A stretch of 64,000 nt of DNA from Siphonodentalium dalli (lineage: Eukaryota > Mollusca > Scaphopoda > Gadilida > Siphonodentaliidae): NCBI GenBank assembly GCA_032622095.1, contig CP136069.1:161313043-161377042 (forward strand), written 5' to 3'. A program made the translations under genes and the position numbers. Positions 35,874-46,510 of the stretch are shown one piece after another. Under the pieces are notes generated by a model. The model saw nothing but the letters and a program-made list of their open reading frames with translations, did not search any database and was not told where the DNA came from. Each line of letters begins with the position of its first letter. Within the stretch, counting starts at the first letter, position 1.

Positions 35874-35987
35874 TTGCTCCCTGCTCGAGTGAACCGTCTG
35901 TATACCATCATGTGTTTTCATTGAGCGAGTACATGCCGGCGTCTGATTGGGTTTTCAGGACAGCGGTCTCTACCCAACAGACAAAAT
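35874..35987 (+). CDS. Lectin gene candidate exon 2 (3' border uncertain)
   Basis: An acceptor (catatttccag) precedes 35874, and the exon continues exon 1 in phase 1 with VAPCSSEPSVYHHVFSLSEY and STQQTKC. No domain is recognised in this linker. The frame stops at 36016, so a donor is needed before that. The only phase-1 GT is the weak one after aaaat at 35987/35988, so the 3' end is a guess; the exon could also be skipped. The mirror copy is 58625-58738 on the minus strand. Confidence 0.4.
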
Positions 35988-36321
35988 GTTCGATGAAATC
36001 ATTGCTTTTTTCATAGAACGAACCCGATCTTTTTCTGGTGTTTAACCAGTTGATCTATGAATGAATTATACATATGGCCAATGCGGTAAAGAGAATATAA
36101 ATAATTGATGCCAATTTCCCATCTAAACCAATGTTTTAGAAACGAAGCTAGTTTCTCCATATATCCCACGTGCATTCCCTATTGTCATGCAGGATACGGA
36201 ATCGGAGTACGTATATGAGGACAATCGAGTATAGTGTAAGATAAATTTTCATATGATTTCGTGCTCTATCTAGCTATATATACTGAATATGTGTGCACAT
36301 AAATTGAAACCAGTATTTCAG

Positions 36322-36453
36322 GCATCAGAGTAGAGGTACAGAACCTGCCAATGACGTGGAATGACGCACAAGCTCATTGTATATCACTGGGTGGCCACCT
36401 TCTCAGATTACATTGCCAATCCATGCATGATACAGTCAAACAACAATTGACTG
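36322..36453 (+). CDS. Lectin gene exon 3, first half of C-type lectin domain
   Basis: A 132-bp exon with acceptor atttcag and donor ctg|gtgagt, phase 1 at both ends. It encodes MTWNDAQAHCISLGGHLL and a following QSMHDTVKQQLTG. Known: W..A...C...GG.L..... opens the C-type lectin fold, the Cys being the first of the long-loop disulphide pair. The downstream half is exon 4. The right-arm copy carries a 1-bp deletion here. Confidence 0.75.
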
Positions 36454-37227
36454 GTGAGTGCATTAGTAAGATATCGACACAACACCACTGCGTGAATGAT
36501 TATGTTCAACATGCAGTTATACGTTATTTAGTCTGAATGTAGAATCACACATTTTTTTCTCCAAAACATATTACGTCCGTGTCAGCCAACCACAAACTAA
36601 TCGCAAACTAATCGCTGCCGATGTCAATCAGAGATAATTTCCCGGATTTTAATGGGAAACGAATACAATGACGCCATGCCTCGGCAAAAGTCCCATATAG
36701 CGATGGTAATACGAAGGATGTCGGATTATTTCAGTGTATCTAACGCGTAGCTGTACAACCGTGTTAACTCTTCCTTTACTGAATGGATTCTCATATTCTG
36801 ATATCAAAGTATACATTGGACTGGTTTATTATTCATCTGGGGGGATGTTCAGGAAATATAAGCAGACGACGGATAAATAAAGTGCAGAAGGAATCCGATT
36901 TTGTTGAACTTATTATCTGAATATTTCCGAAGTGATGACTACTCGTCAATGAATATTTAGTAAAGAAAGGGTTAACTCAGATTTGAACTTATATTGAGAT
37001 TACATCATCGCAAGCAGCAGTTAAATATATCGCAATGTATGCAGTCTGGACGGATTTAGGTCAATTTGTCATCAAATACTTCGAAATTTGGAAGTCGTAC
37101 TGTAATCGTCGTTGGAGAATTAGAGGCCCCGCACAAGTCAGGAACACAGGTGGGGTCAACATTCTATGAATCGTACGCTGGTTCATTTTGATCAAATAAC
37201 TAACATTATATAATGCGCGAATTGCGG

Positions 37228-37663
37228 CAATAACTTTTTGGTTTGTATTGTATAAACATAAATGTACATTTGAATAATTTAATTTCATCTCAATTTATAG
37301 ACAGATATACTTAGTGAATGAATATTTAACATTGCTTGCTATGCATTGCTCCACATCCAGAGGATATATGATACACAATAGAAGCGAGATTTTTATAAAA
37401 CATTCATACTTTGAAAAATCTATCTACCGCGCGTCTATCATATACGTGGAACTGATGTGTATCGGATACTATAAGGGCCACTTCCAAATGGCACTGCTGG
37501 CGCGCACCGAAAGCGACAAATCATGCGTCACTAGACGCACACCGAAAGCGACAGAAGAGACAGATGATGACGCATGTTTGGTGCGACGAAATATGCGACA
37601 TTATCAAATGTTTTGCCGCGTGCGGAAAGCGACAGCAGCGACGAAATGTGTGACAAATGTCGG
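37228..37663. other. 436-bp segment present only in the left arm
   Basis: The right arm joins ...gaattgcgg directly to atgttttggcgg. In the left arm the same two strings are separated by 436 bp, and cgg is present at both breakpoints. The segment ends with several caccgaaagcgacag-like strings. It is either a deletion by microhomology in the right arm or an insertion in the left. It includes part of a 138-residue frame (37314-37730) with no domain. Confidence 0.8.
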
Positions 37664-38266
37664 ATGTTTTGGCGGTTCTGTCCCTTTCGGTGCGCCACTA
37701 ATGGCGTGTGTTCTGGAATCAGGAAGCTAAATGTGTTCTAGAGTCGGGGAGCGAGTACACCGTGGAATACTAAAGGTGAAGGTAAATGAAGAATGACATT
37801 CACCTGATACATGCGACACGTTATTAAAGGATGACATCGCGTTTATTTGATTTGTACATAATATCTAAATAATTTAAACTGGTGAATGAATGGGGGAATG
37901 AATTTTTGTGAGCGGGAAATTTATTTAACTAGCTGCTGTAGCTCTGGGTGTTTCCAGATCAAATTTGGCTGTGAGATAGCCCTGTCGTAGACTTGGGTAT
38001 TTATTTTAAAAAGTAAACACATGACCTATGATTTGTCTTGCATTTTCGTGATCAACTGGTGTCAATCTAGCTGGGTAAACATCACTGGTATGGCCTGCAG
38101 GCTTCAATTCAGTTAATTTGGCCGAAACGTTAACACTGTCGCCTATGGGAAACCATTTAGTTCAGTGATTCCTTCTGTCGCTTTCTTTGCCATTAGGATA
38201 GTATTCCATAGATGTTTCTGTGTGGCCGACAGTTTGCACCACTCATCACTGTTGGGTATTTTCCAG

Positions 38267-38487
38267 GTGCCCCAGTCGCATCGTACTGGGTTGATTTGTC
38301 TGATGAGGTTCAAGAAGGAAATTGGATCTTCAGCGACGGATCATGCCCGACCTATCTGCCTTGGTATCCGGGCGAGCCAAATGGAGACATCTCACAAAAC
38401 TGTGTGAGGGTTTATCAAACTTACTCTTGGGATATCAGCGACAGGCAGTGTACCGACTTGAATGGAGTCATCTGCCAATTTGACTAA
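38267..38487 (+). CDS. Lectin gene last exon, second half of C-type lectin domain
   Basis: The acceptor ttttccag precedes 38267. The exon is 221 bp, phase 1, and ends at a TAA at 38485-38487. It encodes SYWVDLSDEVQEGNW, FSDGSCP, WYPGEPNGD, QNCV, then WDISDRQC and GVICQFD. Known: EPN in the long loop with a following W-D-type strand is the calcium and mannose-type sugar site of C-type lectins, and the three Cys fit the conserved disulphides. Here the WND triplet is WDIS, so one calcium ligand (Asn) is not standard. The product would be secreted, giving sugar binding with a PAN-like module. It is present in both arms with an identical predicted sequence. Confidence 0.8.
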
Positions 38488-39059
38488 ACAGTATGTGCTG
38501 TGGGAATATGACTGGGAGATCTAAATGGCCATGAGCCATGCATGTATTTGCAATTATCTGTGTGTCACCGCATAATCATATCATAACAGACTGCAGGAAT
38601 ATATTATCATGGTGTATTGCACACTACCGATCTATATTGGGATGGCTGAATATTACTCCTGGAGCATCTGTCAATATGACAGCATACTCAGTTTTACACC
38701 CAGGATTTGCACATGACATCTGTAAAATGATATATATACCATCGTGAGGAAGTGAATAAAAATCCTACTGTTGACTATTTCCCACAAACACCACTCAACG
38801 TTTCTCTCCCTCGATAAGACCGCTGGCACCGGCGACAATTTACCCACATTGTGAATGATATTTTATCCCTCAATGACAATACAATCATTGCCAGACGCGG
38901 CTATCGCCAAATCGACTTCCCGAGACCGATAACTGAACAGCGCTAAGTGTTTTGGTTTAATTTTGCACGATACACATGGCCGTATCACGTGAAGTCATAT
39001 GCAGAGAACAGCTATATTTACATTGGTTCATTACGATATACTAATGCGAAGGCATGCCA
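38488..39059. other. Lectin 3' flank
   Basis: It probably contains the 3' untranslated region; gaataaaaatcc near 38752 is a candidate polyadenylation signal. Nothing else is supported. Confidence 0.35.
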
Positions 39060-39095
39060 CACTGTCGGATACCCGTTTAGGTTCGGACATTCCAA

Positions 39096-39128
39096 GATGG
39101 CGGCGCCCACTAAAGCAGATAAACGGTA
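39096..39128 (+). other. Possible short coding exon within the terminal repeat (YY1-like motif plus donor)
   Basis: Within the left inverted repeat, ccaagatggcggcgcccac opens a frame of ten codons (MAAPTKADKR) and is followed at once by the donor g|gtaagtg. The same arrangement is present inverted in the right repeat. caagatggcggc matches the known YY1 site, which in many mobile elements overlaps the start codon. This could be the remnant first exon of a lost transposase gene. It is speculative. Confidence 0.3.
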
Positions 39129-40033
39129 AGTGTATATATTGTCTCCAAGCAGCAATCAACGACATCTTTCGGTGATATACCTTGAACCAGTTATGTAGGA
39201 ATGTGTATGCCCAACACATACGTAACACGCCTTTCGCATGACAGGCATGTGAATTGTTGTATTTGGCGTGTCAAGTCGTCATAATTTTTCGAAATTTTAT
39301 CGAGGCGGCGAAATGTCCGCTTTTTAGTATTTGTTTGGCCCTGGGCTCATGCATCCGCAAATTTATGTATTGTTGTGGGTAGATTAGGTCACCACACATC
39401 TTCGGAATGCAAAACCGGCGATATTTTTATTGTCTAACTCCGAAAAATGACCTTTGAAAATTTCAAAATGTTCAGGTTCGGATTCGCAACATTCGCGATG
39501 ATATTGTTCAGGTTCAGACACAATTTTCGTTCAGGTTCGGACAAATTTGGTTCAGGTTCGGACGCATCAAAAACTTCGCATAAAAATGACACGCCGAGGT
39601 GCAGTCGCGTTCTTATTGCGTTTTTGTGCATTTGGTTATCTTCCATTCGTAACAGAAACGATAAATGGGGAACACGAGGCGTGGTTTTAACCCACTCGTG
39701 AATTTGGGCGGACTTTCTTATTTAATGCGTGTGAGATGTATGCGATAACGTATTCCCCTCCACATCCACATACGATGCCACGAAGGTCGCCGCATGTAGA
39801 TGAGCAGATAACGGTCCATAATATAAGTTACACGGTTTTTTGAGGGGGAAACTGTGCGGTATGCCCCGGTAGAGGCTCGTATCCCCCGAGGCGATCCCCC
39901 ATCAACAAGCCGTGTAACGATGTATTTACCCCCAGTCTCTATTAACAATATATTCCCAGACATAAAGCTCAGAAACGAGCCACGAACAGTAACTCTATTT
40001 TGTTAGCCTGCTTATATATACGATGAATGTGAT

Positions 40034-41086
40034 TACTCTCGGGGTCCAAATGAGCATACGGTGCGGAATAAGAGTACAGGGTGGACAATTCTGCTAAATC
40101 CAATAAGAGTACGGGGCAGAATAACAGTACAGGGTGGAAATTTCCAACATGGAAGCAAGTCCATCTGAAATGATTAAAATCGTAAGTGGGGAAAATCGTA
40201 GGTGGAGAAATCGTAGCTTGCCCGCATACGCTACGATGCTGCGATGTTTGCAGCTACGATTTTATCAACGTGATCGATCACATGATAGCAAAATGTTATA
40301 CCCCATTCTCCGCATTATGCAACTAAATACATATGGCATGTATCTCTGTGTTGTAAACTAACAAGTTGATGTTGAAAGTTCAAGTGAAATTGAATATTTT
40401 TTTAATTTTGACATTTTTGTACCTGTCAACTCAACATGCTCAGCTGCTCCAATTGAATTTCAACAATTGCGGCAGCCCTCTACTCCTTGCCTAATATGTG
40501 GTATATGCCTGCACTCCCTGTCGTGCCACATCTCCACCGATGTGGCCTCGTTTTTGTAAGTGCAAGCAGTTTGTAAACTTTGCGCCATTTTTGAATGTTT
40601 TCTTTTCATGGTATTTACAACATGACCAGTGCGACAGTGGTCATGTGACAGCTACGATCGCGCGCGTTGCCAAGGTCACGCCACGATTGTCCTGGTAAAA
40701 TCAAACAGTACTTGATTGCTACGATATCGCTACGATATTGTCGTGGCCATGCGCATTAGATGCTTCCTCCTGCGATTTTCCCCACTTACGATTTTAATCG
40801 CAGCGTGTGCGGTGGCACTTATAATGTCAATCATATATATTTATAAAATTTTGCACTGTTTGTTGTCATAGGAGTTACCAAACAGACTTCCGGCAACATG
40901 TTTGGACTATCTGTTCCTTATCTGAATGAAGGCTCCAGCAATTCTGATAGGCATGTATATAGTATAACTTTCTTGACAATCCCGCTATATAAATAAACAT
41001 ACGGACCCAAATAAGCACCATACAGGGCGGCAACTTTTCCAAAAATTAATAAGCATACGGGTATGCTTATTTGGATCCCAAGAGTA
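40034..41086. mobile_element. Nested element level 2, inverted ends tactct(c/t)ggg
   Basis: The left end tactctcggggtccaaatga and the right-end complement (tatgcttatttggatccca then agagta) pair over about 30 bp. ggtccaaataagcatacgg-like strings recur as small subterminal repeats on both sides. It lies wholly inside the 39060-42105 transposon. Confidence 0.6.
40172..40799. mobile_element. Nested element level 3, inverted ends gattaaaatcgtaagtgggg
   Basis: The left gattaaaatcgtaagtgggg aaaatcg and the right cgattttccccacttacg attttaatc pair almost perfectly over about 27 bp. Subterminal gctacgat strings recur on both sides. It lies inside the 40034-41086 element. No open frame of note. Confidence 0.7.
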
Positions 41087-42285
41087 TATAGCTGTTCCCA
41101 CAATTTGCCCATAAATACTTGCTGGCCTCGCTAACTTTAAAACAAATATATGTTAGTGGTTATAAAATGGGGCAATATATTTCACAAAAATAATGACAAA
41201 TAAGTCGGACATCCTGAGTAAATGAGGCATGAATAACACGGTAACCAGCACACCAGAAATTAACTTGGCTTTGCATGATGTACTTTCGGACGTTCAATTT
41301 GTGTGGCCTAATTTCACTTTCACAAGGGCGTAAGAGATTGTTTTTACCCTTGTATATAGCGACGACATTTTGTGCAGGTTAATACCATATAATTGTTTCC
41401 TGTTTAGTTAACATAATTATGTCGAACAAGAACACCGGGATACTTACAATTCTAGATTACGATCAATTTCAGCTGAAATATTTAGATATAACAAATTAAC
41501 AATGCATGTTCGTTAATCACACGCACAATAAGATCGCGACTGCACCTCGGCATGCCATTTATAGGTAAGGTTTTGATGCGTCCGAACCTGAACTAAAATT
41601 GTCCGAACCTGAACCATATTTGTCCGAACCTGAACGAAAATTGTGTCTGAACCTGAACAAAATCATCGCGAATGTTGCGAATCCGAACCTGAACATTTTG
41701 AAATTGTCAAAGGTCGTTTTTCGGAGTTAGACAATAAAAATATCGCCGGTTTTGCATTCCGAAGATGTGTGGTGACCTAATCTACCCACAACAATACATA
41801 AATTTGCGGATGCATGAGCCCAGGGCCCAAAACAAATACTAAAAAGCGGACATTTCGCCGCCTCGATAAATTTCGAAAAATTATGACGACTTGACACGCC
41901 AAATGCAACAATTCACATGCCTGTCATGCGAAAGGTGTGTTACGTATGTGTTGGGCATACAAATTCCTACATAACTGGTTCAAGGTATATCACCGAAAGA
42001 TGTCGTTGATTGCTGCTTGGAGACAATATATACACTTACCGTTTATCTGCTTTAGTGGGCGCCGCCATCTTGGAATGTCCGAACCTAAACGGGTATCCGA
42101 CAGTGATGCCAGTGTGTTCTTTAAATGCTGGTATTATGACCTTCCAATTTTCTCAATCTTTCTAATTTGTGATGTGTTTTAAATTATCTGACTTATAATA
42201 TTCCCTGTCAGAGCTACAATAGTTCATCTCAGGCCTGGTATACTAATGAATTTGGAAAAAAATTTCACGCAAATTTGTCGCAAGG

Positions 42286-42760
42286 TTAGGATAGGATAAT
42301 TTTATTTACAATACACATATGAATAGTACAATAAATTATCATATAACTAGATAACAATTCAGTATATTGCTGGGAGGACATAGCCCTACCGGGCTGTCTT
42401 CCTGTTTCCCACAAAACAAATATCACTATACAAATAATTTATCAGATAGCGTGAGTATTATTCATATTCATATCCATGTACACGTACAGACTAATCGTAT
42501 ATATATAACACATAATCTAAGACAAAATGTTCAGGGCATTTTTTACAAAAACTGTTTATATGTTTGTGAGCCAATGGAAGGATACTGATTGGACGATAGT
42601 GTGTTATTTCCTTGGCGTTGTTTATTTTGGGAATGGGGACTACTTTAGAGATTTTCATGTTAATTGGAACTATTCCCTGTTCAAACGAAATATTAAATAT
42701 ATACTTATGTGCTGGGGCTAGCATGAAGATAGTCTCTTTCATGAGTTCAGTTGATATGCC
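42286..42760 (-). pseudogene. 3' LINE fragment with part of the reverse transcriptase
   Basis: On the minus strand, ISFEQGIVPINMKISKVVPI and then ITHYRPIS match the N-terminal fingers of a LINE reverse transcriptase. The frame is then cut directly to 3' untranslated text. The end is a tgtattgtaaataaaattat tail with tatcc repeats, the usual 3' signature of CR1/Daphne-like elements. Most of the polymerase is missing. The mirror copy is at 55332-55806 on the plus strand. Confidence 0.7.
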
Positions 42761-45700
42761 GATGTAATCTTTGCTCTTTTTTTCCTTTCATAGAATAAAT
42801 GTAAAATCCCTCTGTCTTCACTGAGATTCTTTGAATAGTCATCTGCGGATTAATGTGTTTTCATTGTAATAGTTGACAGAGTTATATACAAATAATCCAA
42901 TTCTGGTTACTGGTGTATCAACAACATCGATCTTACACGTCTTCACACAAAAAATGTCATGATTATGCGTGGAATATAATAAATAATCACGAATCACCGC
43001 CCGGGAATGGCGAAACGTGAATGAAAATAGCTTCAAGTGTGGAAGCCGATCCCTCGGAATCGTAGTACTGTATATAATGAATTTACACATCACAACCTGT
43101 TAACTGGAATAAATAAACTTCCAACGCGGACAATATGTGTGATGACTCAACTGATCGCCGATCACTGCGAGAAAAAAAAATCAGAAATGTCTTCACACCA
43201 AAGCGAATTCATTATAAAAGACAGACACGGACACCAGCGAAGCCACACACACTTGTAAGAATACCGATTTCTCATCGTATATATGAGAGTAAATTTTCCC
43301 AAACCGATTAATCTAACATGCGTAAAAGTCTACGAGAAAAGCAGGGCATATATTAATTTATTGAGTTACATGACCTCAATTCATCACAGGAACATTTGGC
43401 TAACTCTATACAACGGAACACACATTGTGTCAGAATATTTTTGTCTTCTTAATAATAGAGGAATACAGTGATTATTTTTGTTAATAACAAGTTACTTAGA
43501 TAGTGAAAATGCTATTTTTCTCTAATTTTTAAATACTTGACCGTAAAATCGAACTGTTTGAGCACAACAGCAGCTTCGTAAATTTGCCATATAATGTTCC
43601 AAGCAAAACTATAAACCAACCTTGCTCTCTTTAAACAACTTTTGTTTAACAACAAAATTTTACCATAAACAAGCTTTGGGCATAACAACTTGACATTGTT
43701 TAATTTACCTGAGTAGCAATCAAATGCTAATTTTCAACTATCTGATAAAAAAACATTTATTTCCCACAAAATATATCAACAAATTTGCTAAACATTTTGT
43801 TTTTGGACCGGATAGTGTCGTCTGTCACCAATACATGCTCGTTACACAATGGAGTCGTTACGTCTGAGCAAACCTTACATTTGAGTCAATATCCTCAAGA
43901 TAATGTAGCCATAATGGAGAGTTTTTTGTGTGTTTGCGGCACCATTTTGGACCAGCTCATTAATGCGTGACCCTGTGTTGCCTATCTGAATCATGTATAA
44001 TTGTTTTTCAGAGCAATTAGAAACTCAAAGTTTTAAACACAACCATCGGGGAATAAACATTTATTCTCACATAATTGGAGTATAATTCTTTAATGCCTTT
44101 AATTTCCTGGCCATTTGCTACCAATACATCTTTGTTGCAAAATGATACCATTTGACTTGAGTAACCATTGAGTAACAAACACAGTTGAATGCAAACAAAT
44201 ACAACATAACTATTCTTGAAACATCAGACATGTAAAATAATAGACACCTCACCGAAATATAACCGAAAACTCCAACCTATATCCTTAAGGAATATCAAGA
44301 CGTTATAAACCAAGAAATCAATAACACTTTCAATTATATAATTTGAGACTTATCGATCTCACGATAACCCATGACAAAATACCTAAATGATGTAATGGTA
44401 ATTAATATTAATGCTACAGTACAAATACATCTATAAGACATTCTGCGGATGTTTTGACAAGACATCGGCCAATTGGGAGAGAACTTTAATCTATCTAGTC
44501 ACTCAACGGAACACAACTAATATGAAATGTGGAAAATTGACACAATTATTAGCCATCACTTATGCCTACCACCTACGTCTCAACCAAGTCAAAACTAAGG
44601 CCAATTAAAAGCCAATATTACGTCTTAACATACTTTCTGAGGGGAAATTAAGGCTAATTGGCGGCAACAATTTAAGACAAATATAACTTCTTAAATGTTA
44701 CCTCCTAAACAACTACAAATTCATAAATACAAGTTATAACCAAAAATGGGCCCGTTGTCATCAACCTTTGTCTTTATATTTTAACTACAGAGGAAAAGGG
44801 ATATAATACAATGAAGATAAAATTTTCGCTGTCACTCAGTGTTTGTACGAAAATAACACCGAGGAACCCCGGATTCATTACTGTCTTGTACACACGCGAA
44901 AAGAAACAAAAAATAGAAAGACGCCTTTGATATTTAGTCTGCGCCAATTGGTGATGTATTCATATAGGATACATTGGGGTTAAATAACACAGGCCCAAGT
45001 AGAAAGGGGCAACGAATATTGATATCCGATTGACAACTTGGTACCAAGTAACAATTTGAGCTCAAGAAAACTTACGCTCAATTGATAATTGACGTTAATG
45101 TACATAGCATCCAATAACATGGGCCCAAGTACAAGCTGTGATAGCTGGGTCTATTCGAGCCCACTTTCTTCTGTTTGGTCTAAAATTAACTAATTATATG
45201 TATTTATTTCTTAATTAAACAACTTTAAATTGTTACCAGTTCGGTTTGCTCGGAAGTGCAGCAGGATATGTTCAGCATACATACATAATACAATGTATTT
45301 TAATAACAAATATTTCGCGCCAGAGATAACAAATTCCTACGTCGCGGGCACAAAAATACCACGCTTCAAAACTAATGAGGAGGGGAGGATGTCGCGTCAG
45401 TGCTTAAAAATATCGATGGCCCACGCGATGGTTATTCATGTTAGAACAGTCACATCCGTTTAAGCCACCATAAACAGAAAGCATGGCTGCAGACACACGT
45501 ACCACAGTAGCGATGGCATAGTAGGTGTGACAATTTATTATGGTGCAGTTCGGGAACAATTGGTCGTCATATTTCGGTGTCATAGCTAGCCATGTTGCCC
45601 ACTGTGTGTCCGCACACTGAGTCGGCTGGACCAATTAACACATTGCTTTTCACCCAGGTTGATCTCTACTCATTTCGTTTTGCTACATTGCATTCTCTAC

Positions 45701-46505
45701 GATATATATAATTGCATGATCAATCGTCCAGAATTGTGTTTGACCGTGTCAATCCCTTATTCGCTCACATATCATACACGTAGTACGTTTTGTTGATATG
45801 ATCAAAATTCATGTTTATCCACTTGTATTAATTTCATGCGTATTATAAAAACAGTTCCCGAATTGCGTTTTTTTATTTTGGGACGTTTGGTTCTGCTAAT
45901 ATTATCATGTGGGCCAATGAAGCTGTGTCGGAAATGTTGGAGGAAATGCATCTGCGATAAAGTATCTGAAATAAACAAAGCGAACTATACAAGGACCAAA
46001 ACAAGAAAAAAGGCTGATTATAACGAACATTGGAGGACCCATTGTACGAATGTGCAGCAGGCGACATGGCTAGTTATGGCATATTAATTATGACAACCAA
46101 TTGTCACCAAACTCCAATATGTCATCGCTACTGTGATACGTGTGTCCGCAGCCAATATTGAAATATAGACACATATTGTTCTTATACTAATCATAACTAT
46201 CGCATAAATAGCATGTTATTGTCAATATCGTTCGCAGCGTTATAAAACAAAAGCCATGTGTTGTTACAGCATGGTCCGTAAAGAGTGTGCGATAAGCAAA
46301 ACACTCAACACCGGGGAGATCCCACAGCGTAACATTTTGTTAAAACTGTGCTATGTTGTTTACAACGTACCGCTATTGCGCGCACTACTCCTGGTCACCA
46401 CGGTGTTGAGCGTTTTGCTTATCCCACACTATTTATGTGTTGTATATAAACAAATGCCCGGCTCGCACAAGTGTGTTTTGCGGATAATATCTTATGCATA
46501 TATAT
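42761..46505. other. Arm DNA without supported genes
   Basis: AT-rich. The boundary between polymorphic and identical arm sequence lies here, at 44743. Frames such as 45836-46087 and 46256-46576 occur identically in both arms, but only because the arms are identical there. None has a recognisable domain. Confidence 0.4.
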
Positions 46506-46510
46506 ATATA

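Larger units (their letters stand above)
39060..42105. mobile_element. 3046-bp transposon with ~565-bp terminal inverted repeats, left arm only
   Basis: Ends are CACTGTCGGATACCCG and its complement. The inverted repeats run about 39060-39625 and 41540-42105 and contain several gttcaggttcgga units. The flanks carry atgcca at both sides (39054-39059 and 42106-42111). The right arm keeps an unoccupied site (aaggcatgttgccagtgtg as complement, near 55980-55998), so this is a true insertion difference. No transposase exon of any length was found inside, and the interior is filled by other elements. The superfamily is unclear: CAC ends recall CACTA or Transib, but a 6-bp duplication fits neither. 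Confidence 0.85.

Noticed and set aside
37314-37730. 138-residue frame in the lectin intron
   Set aside because: Overlaps the 436-bp arm-specific segment and is absent from the other arm; no domain or splice sites.
39718-39963. 81-residue minus-strand frame inside the 3-kb transposon
   Set aside because: No transposase motif (no DDE/DDD pattern) and no splice context.
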